Positions 9,227-17,202 of a DNA stretch of 64,000 nt are shown in pieces. The first letter of the stretch is position 1. Every line of letters starts with the position of its first letter. The position numbers and the translations under genes are program-made. A model generated the notes under the pieces. That model did not search any database and was not told where the DNA came from. It worked only from the letters and a program-made list of their open reading frames with translations. The stretch spans positions 21,186 to 85,185 of the forward strand of contig CAZGHS010000005.1 in NCBI GenBank assembly GCA_964525495.1, written 5' to 3'. Source of the DNA: CAZGHS01 sp964525495 (GTDB taxonomy: Bacteria; Patescibacteriota; Microgenomatia; JALYQM01).

Positions 9227-12200
9227 ATGAACAAACACGTCAAAAAACTCGCATACACATTTTCGTCACTACTTTTATTAAGCAGTTTAATCGGTAGTGA
9301 TAATTCTATTTTTGATCCAAAATCCGCATTCGCAAACCCGCCAGTCAACTTTACAAACGAAATTCTTACGACAAATCTTACAGAACCCACAGGATTAACA
9401 TTCACACCTGACGGTCGAATGTTATTTATAGAGCGAGCAGGAACGATTAGAGTAGTTGCTGCGGGTGGAACAACACCTAACACAACACCATTTCACCAAA
9501 TAACAAACATCAACACGAGCGACGGAGAAAGAGGATTAGTGGGAATTGCGGTAGATCCAAATTTCACTTCAAACAATTATTATTATGTTTTTTACACAGC
9601 AAACTCACCTTTGCGAGATCGAGTATCTCGATTCACCGCAAATGGGGATACCACAGTATCCGGCAGTGAAGTAGTAATTTGGCAGGAACCAACACAAGCC
9701 GGCCTTTGGCATCATGGTGGAACAATTGCATTTGGTCCAGACGGAAAACTATATATCTCAACAGGAGATGGATTTGATTCTGGTTCAGGATCAAATCATG
9801 TTTCACAAAGACTAGATAGCGTAAGAGGAAAAATACTTCGCATTAATTCCGACGGAACAATTCCTTCGGACAATCCATTTAATGACGGTGGAGGATCAAA
9901 CTTTGACGAAATATGGGCGCGCGGTTTACGCAATCCATTTAGATTCTCATTTGATTCTACAAACGGCACTATGTATATAGGTGATGTAGGTGGAAACTCA
10001 ACGGTAAGCTCGATAGAAGAAGTAAACAGGGGTGCCGTTGGAGCTAATTTCGGTTGGCCAATTTGCGAAGGAACCTGTTCCACTTCGGGTATGACCAATC
10101 CTATCTACACATATAATCACGGAGGACGAGATGCGTCAGTAACAGGTGGTTTTGTGTATCGAGGTTCGCTATTCCCCACAGAATATCAGGGAACATATTT
10201 TTATGGTGACTACGTACGCAATTGGGTAAGATATCTCACATTTAATACCAATGGAACAGTGAGTGGATCAACCAACTTCGAACCAACAAACGGAACAGAA
10301 GACGGACCATATGGTGAGATCGTAGATATAAAAATGGGACCAGACGGCAATATATATTACGTAGATTACGGTACAACCTGGGAAGGTCAAAGCAATCCAG
10401 GAAAAATCAGAAGAATAAAATATACTGGAACAACAAATCAGCCACCAATTATCACTTCAGCGACTGCAAATCCTTCAAACGGGCCAGGTCCAATACTAGT
10501 AACAGATTTTTCAGTTGCTGCATCCGATCCAGAAAATAATACATTAAGCTATTTGTGGAATTTTGGAGACGGAAACACTTCTTCACAGCAGAGCCCAAGC
10601 CATACATATACAGAGCCAGGAGAATACATAGCTCGAGTAACGGTTTCAGACGGTACAAATCAAACTCTTTCAAATCCCATTAATATTACTGTCGGTAATA
10701 GACCAGTAGTATCAATTGCCTCGCCGACAATAAATCAATCGTTTAGAGGTGGAGATAGTATTTCATTTAGTGGGTCAGCAACTGATCCAGATGAGGACCT
10801 TCCGTTATCAGCGTATTCTTGGAGAGTAATATTCAACCACGAATCACACACGCATCCAGCCGCCGGCCCTATCGAAAACACGACGTCAGGTTCCTACACA
10901 ATTCCTACAACAGGTCACGATTTTTCTGGGAACACAAGTTATGACATTTTACTTACGGTAACAGACAGTACGGGATTACAGGGAACCGCTTCTGTCAGAA
11001 TTAATCCTGAAAAAGTTAATCTTACATTCAACACTTCACCAACAGGACTCGGCCTTAACTTCGACGAGCAGACTAATATAACAACATCATTTGTGAGAGA
11101 TACTTTAATCAACTTTCAACACACTGTCGAAGCCCCAGTAACACAGCTGCTCGCAGGTAATACGTATACATTCCAATCATGGTCAGATAGTGGTGCAGCT
11201 CAGCATATAATCACTGCCCCTGCTACAAGTCAAACATACACTGCAAACTATCAGTTAACAGCAAGTCCTACCCCGACTGCTGCACCTACGGCTACACCAG
11301 TGCCAACGGCAACACCAACTGGAACCCCATCGCCAGCTCCTACTGCGATACCCACCACAGGTACAAGTCTACAATTTGATGGGGGAGACATGGTATCTGG
11401 TACGAACGTTCCTTTGCTTACGCAGTTTACCTATGAAGCATGGATAAAACGAACAGCTGACAACGGGACTTACCAAACATTTCTATCTGACGCAAATACA
11501 AACTATAACGCAGCCATGGTCACGCTGTTTGTAGACGGAGGAAATAGTGATTGCGGAAGCTCACCAACTGATCAGATCGCATATTTTCAATTGCAATCAG
11601 GGGGCAGTTCGACTCAATGTTCAGGGGTAACGGCCACGCTTAATCAGTGGTACCACGTAGCTGTAACGCGAGATGCAGCAGGAACACGCAGGGTATTTAT
11701 CGACGGAACACTAAGATCGACAAATACAAGTACAGTAGCTCCAGCAGATAGCACAGGTCTCATGACATTAGGGCGAGCTGGTTCGAGCAGTGACGAGTAC
11801 TTCACTGGACGGATTGATGATGTACGGGTTTCAAATACAGCCAGATACACTACAAACTTTACACCATCAGCTATCAGTGGGTCAGATGCAAACACTATCT
11901 TCGCATGGAATATCAACGAAGGATCAGGACAGACACTTGCTGACCTATCAAGCAACAATCGTAACGGAACACTAGGCAGTAACACAAATGTTGAAGCAAC
12001 TGATCCTGTTTGGTCAACAGATAGCCCCTTGGGCGGAGCAGCTCCTAGCCCAACACCAACAGGCACTCCAGCACCGACGGCAACCCCTATTTCTACAGCA
12101 ACTCCTGCTCCAACTGCGACGCCAATAATAACTCCAACACCGATACCAACGGCAGCACCAACCGGAACCCCTATACCTACAGCTACACCAATTCCTACTC

Positions 12201-12988
12201 CTACCGCCACTCCGGCAATAACACCTACCCCAGTTCCCACAGCAACACCTACGGCTGTCCCAACAGCGACACCAATTCCTACCTCGACCCCGACATCAAC
12301 TCCAGTTCCTACGGGAACAACGCTTAACTTTGCCGGGGACGATGTAGTACAGACAGTAAATATTCCTTTAGCAACACAATATACATTTGAAGTATGGGTA
12401 AAGCGTTCGGCTGACAGTGGAGGATACGAAACATTTGTATCCGATGCAAACAGCGCATACAATCGCGCGATGGTCACGCTATTTATTGACGGAGGAAACA
12501 ATGACTGTACAGGGGTATCTGACCAATTCGCGTTTTATGAGTCAAGAGCGAACGGATCGAGCACTCAGTGTTCGGGAGTAACAGCTTCATTGAATCAGTG
12601 GTTCCATATTGCCGTAACACGAGATGCTGCAGGCACTCGACGATTCTTTGTTGACGGCACTTTGCGGACAACACAGACAGGAACGGCAACGCCAACTGAC
12701 AGTGCTGGAGTACTTACTTTCGGTCGTGCTGGTGATTCTAGTTCGGAATATTTCAGTGGAAGAATAGACGACGTGCGTGTAGTAAGCAACGCAGTCTATA
12801 CTACAAACTTCACAAGGCCAACAGCACCGCTCACTACCGTGACAGGAACAATTGGACTCTGGAACATTACAGCAGGAAGTGGACAAACTGTAGCAGACAC
12901 TTCTGGCAACAATCGCAATGGACGATTAGGTACTTCAAATTCCGCTGATTCACGTGATCCAAGTTGGGTGTCAGATAATCCATATTAA
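9227..12988 (+). CDS. Secreted PQQ-type sugar dehydrogenase-like propeller fused to PKD and two LamG domains
   Basis: 1253 residues with a signal peptide ending near S-A-F-A. Residues about 38-396 form a glucose/sorbosone dehydrogenase-type beta-propeller: EPTGLTFTPDG, WHHGGTIAFGPDGKLY, RGKILRIN, GLRNPFRFSFD and GPDGNIYYVDYG. A PKD domain follows (about 405-490; YLWNFGDGNTS, SHTYTEPGEY), then further Ig-like beta domains to about 680. A Thr/Pro-rich linker (678-712), a LamG domain (713-930), a longer Thr/Pro linker (940-1031) and a second LamG domain homologous to the first complete it. The propeller family oxidises aldoses using PQQ. No PQQ synthesis genes are visible here, so activity is uncertain and the module may serve in sugar binding. 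Confidence 0.85.
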   Translation: MNKHVKKLAYTFSSLLLLSSLIGSDNSIFDPKSAFANPPVNFTNEILTTNLTEPTGLTFTPDGRMLFIERAGTIRVVAAGGTTPNTTPFHQITNINTSDGERGLVGIAVDPNFTSNNYYYVFYTANSPLRDRVSRFTANGDTTVSGSEVVIWQEPTQAGLWHHGGTIAFGPDGKLYISTGDGFDSGSGSNHVSQRLDSVRGKILRINSDGTIPSDNPFNDGGGSNFDEIWARGLRNPFRFSFDSTNGTMYIGDVGGNSTVSSIEEVNRGAVGANFGWPICEGTCSTSGMTNPIYTYNHGGRDASVTGGFVYRGSLFPTEYQGTYFYGDYVRNWVRYLTFNTNGTVSGSTNFEPTNGTEDGPYGEIVDIKMGPDGNIYYVDYGTTWEGQSNPGKIRRIKYTGTTNQPPIITSATANPSNGPGPILVTDFSVAASDPENNTLSYLWNFGDGNTSSQQSPSHTYTEPGEYIARVTVSDGTNQTLSNPINITVGNRPVVSIASPTINQSFRGGDSISFSGSATDPDEDLPLSAYSWRVIFNHESHTHPAAGPIENTTSGSYTIPTTGHDFSGNTSYDILLTVTDSTGLQGTASVRINPEKVNLTFNTSPTGLGLNFDEQTNITTSFVRDTLINFQHTVEAPVTQLLAGNTYTFQSWSDSGAAQHIITAPATSQTYTANYQLTASPTPTAAPTATPVPTATPTGTPSPAPTAIPTTGTSLQFDGGDMVSGTNVPLLTQFTYEAWIKRTADNGTYQTFLSDANTNYNAAMVTLFVDGGNSDCGSSPTDQIAYFQLQSGGSSTQCSGVTATLNQWYHVAVTRDAAGTRRVFIDGTLRSTNTSTVAPADSTGLMTLGRAGSSSDEYFTGRIDDVRVSNTARYTTNFTPSAISGSDANTIFAWNINEGSGQTLADLSSNNRNGTLGSNTNVEATDPVWSTDSPLGGAAPSPTPTGTPAPTATPISTATPAPTATPIITPTPIPTAAPTGTPIPTATPIPTPTATPAITPTPVPTATPTAVPTATPIPTSTPTSTPVPTGTTLNFAGDDVVQTVNIPLATQYTFEVWVKRSADSGGYETFVSDANSAYNRAMVTLFIDGGNNDCTGVSDQFAFYESRANGSSTQCSGVTASLNQWFHIAVTRDAAGTRRFFVDGTLRTTQTGTATPTDSAGVLTFGRAGDSSSEYFSGRIDDVRVVSNAVYTTNFTRPTAPLTTVTGTIGLWNITAGSGQTVADTSGNNRNGRLGTSNSADSRDPSWVSDNPY

Positions 12989-12990
12989 AA

Positions 12991-12996
12991 TATAAT
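12991..12996 (+). promoter_or_regulatory. -10 element before the double-propeller gene
   Basis: TATAAT directly follows the stop codon of the upstream gene. An AGAGG ribosome binding site (13002-13006) then sits 5 bases before the ATG at 13012. No good -35 was found at normal spacing. Confidence 0.45.
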
Positions 12997-13011
12997 AAAA
13001 AAGAGGTGCAT

Positions 13012-16000
13012 ATGTTACTAGGTGAAAGATATTTTAAATTAGGCACACTATCTCTTTTCATAGTGCTCATCTTAGGGATGAGTTTTTTTTATACATCGGC
13101 TCATGCTGATTCAAACATATATCAGATAACTGCCAGCGCAAATGATGTGAATCAAGACGGTAATACACTTGATATTACAAGCGCAAACATGTGGTTAGGT
13201 ACTGGTGCTAGTACGTCAAGTTCTTATACTGGATTGCGGTTTACAAACATAAATATACCTAAAGGAGCAACAATCAACTCGGCAAAGCTTCAGGTCTTTT
13301 CACCTTCATCAAGTTGGATATCGATGACTTTTGATTTCGCAGCTGAAGCAGCAGATAACAGTGCAATATTCTCAACAACAAGCAAACCTTCACAACGAAC
13401 AGTAACAAACACAAAAATACGGCACTCAAGCAATAACTCATGGTCAGCAAATACGAATTATACGCTTGACGAAATAAACACAGTGGTACAAGAAGTCATC
13501 AACAGGCCGGGATGGACCAGTGGTAACAGCCTATCACTTGTCCTAAAAGGAGCAGGAAGTTCCTATGGAAGAAAAAGTATCCGTGCATACAACGGTACTC
13601 CAGCCAACGCGCCAAAACTTTTAGTAACATTTTCCGTAGCTGGTACACCGACCCCTGCACCAACGAGCACGCCGACCGCAACACCCACAGCAACTCCAGT
13701 ACCAACGACTACCCCTACTGTTGCACCAACAGCTACCCCCACTATATCTCCTACAGCAACATCGACGCCTATACCAACTGCAACTCCCACCTCGCAACCA
13801 AGTAATGTTGCCTATTACAATATAAATACTTCTACCTCAACTAGCGCAGGATACGATGCCGTTTCGTGGTCACAAGGATACCCCATCACTGTAGATAAAT
13901 TTGGAAAATATATAGTACCTATACAACGTCATGGATTCAGCAGCGAAAACTTTGCAGTCAGTAATGATGCCGGAGCAACATGGATAGAGCTAGACGGCTC
14001 AGGTATCCTCAATAGATCATCTATTGCATACGATAGTATAAATGACACGCTCCAAGTAGTAACAACTGCAAACGCAGTGGCTTATAGTAAATATTCAATA
14101 GTTCGTGATGGCAATAACAACATTACGAGTCTAGCACTTGATGGAATAATGAATATAGAAACTGGGGCAGGTTGTACTGCAATGGATATTAGAAATCCTA
14201 TAGCACTATGGAAAGATGACGGAGCAAACGGACAGGTGGTTGCGTTCTGGTCAGTTAGTAAAACATGTTCAGGATCAAGCATAGTAGAAACACGTGCCGC
14301 TATGCGAACACTTTCAAACTCGGCCGCAGATAGAACAGCATCAAATTGGAAAGCATTAAACGGAGTCTCAAGTGCACCAGGATCTGTCGGTCCTGCGCTT
14401 GTTGCATACAATAAAATATATGGAATTAATACAGCGTATGACCGTCCATTTCAACACTCCGCAATGATCCAAGGCGGAGGCGGAGTTCATAGCAATGATA
14501 TTTACTATTTCAACATAGATCAAAACGATACTCACGGATTCCAAAGGTTAACGTGGAATCCTGCATTAAATGATTGGTCAGGTTCATGGACATCGAGGGC
14601 AGTATTTGGAGGAAATGTAGGAGATAATCTTGGATATAATTTAAAGAAAGAGCTATTAAGTAAACCTGTTTATGCTTCAAATAGCAACAGAGTATATGTA
14701 GGAATATCTAGATGGTTAACAGGCGGGGCTGGTGACTCTCAATCACTATTCTATGTAGATGACAGTGATATCGTTATCGAAGCAGGAAACGTATACTCTG
14801 CTAATGGTACCGCGTTCCTCTATCCGACATTTGATCTTATGTACGATCAAGTAACAGGTTTAGTAAATTTCTTCTATCTCACCACAGGAGTAAATCAGAA
14901 CGGTCATGTATATTACAAATCATATGACGGTTCGAACTTCTCTACAGCAAAACCATTTTTTACAGCAGCCGGACAAACGGTAGATATTCCAATCGTCTAT
15001 CAGTCGAGAATAGATAATAAAGCAGTCTTGTTCTTCAGAAAAAACAAAACAAGTGATCCAAACACACCTCCTCATGAAATATTTTTTGGCTACGCAAAGC
15101 TTGATACTCCTGTTCCAAACCCAACGCCTACAGCCACTCCTACAGTCGCCCCGACCGCAACTCCAGTACCCACGTCCACTCCTACTGTCGCGCCAACAGC
15201 TACGCCCACACCGACTAGCACCCCAACACCTACAGCAACACCAACAACCGCTCCAACCAACCCGCCTGGGGAAACAGTAAAAGGGTCATTTGAAATAGGA
15301 CAGGGAGGCTCCGATGTGATTCCGCATCAAATAGTTCGCACTCAAGATGACAAAGTATATACGTTTGGATATGCTGGCCAATACCAACCAGTGCTCAAGG
15401 CATATTGGACAAATGGTACAGGTATACCAACACAGACTAGTCATTTCAGTGGTTCAACACAAGTTACCGACAGCTCAAACTTAATCTCTGTAGATGCAGT
15501 CTATGATGGAAGCGCTATTATCCACGTCATAACAAACACACAGGGTGGAATTACCAAAGATTATCCATTTGACACAACAACAAATACTTTCAGGTCACCT
15601 CAAACTGTTGCTACGAACACTAAAACAGTCAGTGGAGATTACGTAGGATCAAGCGGAGTATCAGCAATGTTCGACACGGCTGGAGATCTGCACATCGCAT
15701 ATTGGACGAATGATAACTATGTCAAATACGGAAAATATCAGTATAGCAACAATACAAACACGCTAACGCAAGTTGAAGGTCCAACCACAGTAGATGCCGA
15801 CGTAAACGCAAACCATCCAAGTCTCGCAGTGTCTCCACTAGACAACTCAATTTCAGTAGCTTGGATATCACAGAGTGGAACACCTCGCATTTTATACCGC
15901 GAAAAGACAGTAAACGGGTGGAATCCTATTCAACAAGTAAGTACGTCTCGTCCGTGGACAAGCAACAACTTTGGTGTGAACATCGACCAAGGCCCAACAA

Positions 16001-17136
16001 TAATAATAGATACAAATGGTAAAAAATACCTTACATACATCGAAGATTTTGATAATACAGGCGATTATGGAAGTATTCATTATGTAACAAATGCATCGGG
16101 ATCCTGGATAGACACGGAGCTATCAAATACATATAGCCACGATCCAGTATTAGCATTAGCTCAAAACGGTGACCAATATCTTATTGGTCACGGGCATCCT
16201 AACAACACATCATGTAAATTAATGACGGTAATGTGTACAAAGAAACGAAATACAAACGGAGTATGGGATTCATCACTCGAGTTTGCTACACCAACAGGAT
16301 CAGATTCATACGATTCAAGCCCAAGTATTAAATGGTCTGTAGTAGGATTTAATCGTCCTGAAACTATAGAATTCGTCTTCCCAAGGATAATAAATAATAA
16401 CTACAACACATCAAGTCTTATGTACGGATACATTAATTACAATACTCCAACACCGACACCAACTGCCGCTCCGACCGCAACACCAGTTCCAACTCCTACT
16501 GCTACTCCGGCCATAACACCAACCCCTGTACCAACGATCACTCCAACTTCCGCACCAGTTACAATAACCTATACAGTTCCATCAAATGATAGAGACGCAT
16601 GGTCGGGTAATGCGCACACTGGCAATCCAAATAACGAAGTAAGAGTAAACGGTTATAACAACACAAATGAACCGTACTTATTCGTCAGTAATGACAGTGA
16701 TGAAGAATCTGCGGGGATGCAGTTCCAAATCGATGTGCCGCAAAATGCTACTATTCAAAACGCGTTTTTGACAGTCACTGCTGGTTCATTCCAAAGTCCT
16801 AGTGCAACGGGGGGAATGGGAATTCAGATCTATGATGTCGGCAATACAACGGCCTTTCAAAATGGGTTTTTGGGAGATCTTATAAATCATCACCCTCGTT
16901 ATGGAACAAGTATCATGTGGTCAGATCCAACAACGTGGACAAATGGGTCTATAAAAAGCTCGCCAAACATCAACGCACTTGTCCAGCACATAGTGAATAG
17001 GACTGATTATGCACAAAATAACTTTATAGGGTTTGTGATTGACGAAGGAACCTTGCAAAGCGGAAAATATTACGGATGGGACGACTACTTTGGCGGAGAT
17101 CCTGCAAGGTTAACCGTGACATATACAACAAATTAA
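13012..17136 (+). CDS. Secreted double beta-propeller protein with Thr/Pro linkers
   Basis: 1374 residues. A signal peptide ends near T-S-A-H-A. The order is an N-terminal beta-sandwich (about 33-210, like DNRLRE/CBM-type domains), Thr/Pro linker 1 (211-263), propeller A (265-700), linker 2 (701-753), propeller B (757-1143), linker 3 (1144-1183) and a second beta-sandwich of the same kind (1184-1374; both end in a LLVTF/LTVTY strand). Propeller A is clearly homologous to the propeller of the next gene (shared IAYDSIND/VAYDSIND, RDG-NNIT and KPVLD/KPVYA segments). The ATG at 13012 is chosen over GTG 13006 because of the AGAGG site. Probably an extracellular glycan-interacting protein; no catalytic residues could be assigned and no C-terminal anchor is present. 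Confidence 0.8.
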   Translation: MLLGERYFKLGTLSLFIVLILGMSFFYTSAHADSNIYQITASANDVNQDGNTLDITSANMWLGTGASTSSSYTGLRFTNINIPKGATINSAKLQVFSPSSSWISMTFDFAAEAADNSAIFSTTSKPSQRTVTNTKIRHSSNNSWSANTNYTLDEINTVVQEVINRPGWTSGNSLSLVLKGAGSSYGRKSIRAYNGTPANAPKLLVTFSVAGTPTPAPTSTPTATPTATPVPTTTPTVAPTATPTISPTATSTPIPTATPTSQPSNVAYYNINTSTSTSAGYDAVSWSQGYPITVDKFGKYIVPIQRHGFSSENFAVSNDAGATWIELDGSGILNRSSIAYDSINDTLQVVTTANAVAYSKYSIVRDGNNNITSLALDGIMNIETGAGCTAMDIRNPIALWKDDGANGQVVAFWSVSKTCSGSSIVETRAAMRTLSNSAADRTASNWKALNGVSSAPGSVGPALVAYNKIYGINTAYDRPFQHSAMIQGGGGVHSNDIYYFNIDQNDTHGFQRLTWNPALNDWSGSWTSRAVFGGNVGDNLGYNLKKELLSKPVYASNSNRVYVGISRWLTGGAGDSQSLFYVDDSDIVIEAGNVYSANGTAFLYPTFDLMYDQVTGLVNFFYLTTGVNQNGHVYYKSYDGSNFSTAKPFFTAAGQTVDIPIVYQSRIDNKAVLFFRKNKTSDPNTPPHEIFFGYAKLDTPVPNPTPTATPTVAPTATPVPTSTPTVAPTATPTPTSTPTPTATPTTAPTNPPGETVKGSFEIGQGGSDVIPHQIVRTQDDKVYTFGYAGQYQPVLKAYWTNGTGIPTQTSHFSGSTQVTDSSNLISVDAVYDGSAIIHVITNTQGGITKDYPFDTTTNTFRSPQTVATNTKTVSGDYVGSSGVSAMFDTAGDLHIAYWTNDNYVKYGKYQYSNNTNTLTQVEGPTTVDADVNANHPSLAVSPLDNSISVAWISQSGTPRILYREKTVNGWNPIQQVSTSRPWTSNNFGVNIDQGPTIIIDTNGKKYLTYIEDFDNTGDYGSIHYVTNASGSWIDTELSNTYSHDPVLALAQNGDQYLIGHGHPNNTSCKLMTVMCTKKRNTNGVWDSSLEFATPTGSDSYDSSPSIKWSVVGFNRPETIEFVFPRIINNNYNTSSLMYGYINYNTPTPTPTAAPTATPVPTPTATPAITPTPVPTITPTSAPVTITYTVPSNDRDAWSGNAHTGNPNNEVRVNGYNNTNEPYLFVSNDSDEESAGMQFQIDVPQNATIQNAFLTVTAGSFQSPSATGGMGIQIYDVGNTTAFQNGFLGDLINHHPRYGTSIMWSDPTTWTNGSIKSSPNINALVQHIVNRTDYAQNNFIGFVIDEGTLQSGKYYGWDDYFGGDPARLTVTYTTN

Positions 17137-17202
17137 TTTGTCATAGGAACAGCGTAAAAAATAGCTTTATCATTCTCCTTAAAGATGCTACTCTAATAGA
17201 GA

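Noticed and set aside
12048..12318. Regular short repeats suggesting a CRISPR array or tandem DNA repeat
   Set aside because: There are no constant direct repeats with unique spacers; the pattern comes from degenerate Thr-Pro codons in an open frame.
11644..12501. Minus-strand frame with Gly-Val repeats resembling elastin-like protein
   Set aside because: It is the reverse complement of the Thr/Pro linker and LamG coding sequence; the GVGVAVG pattern follows directly from Pro/Thr/Ala codons read backward.
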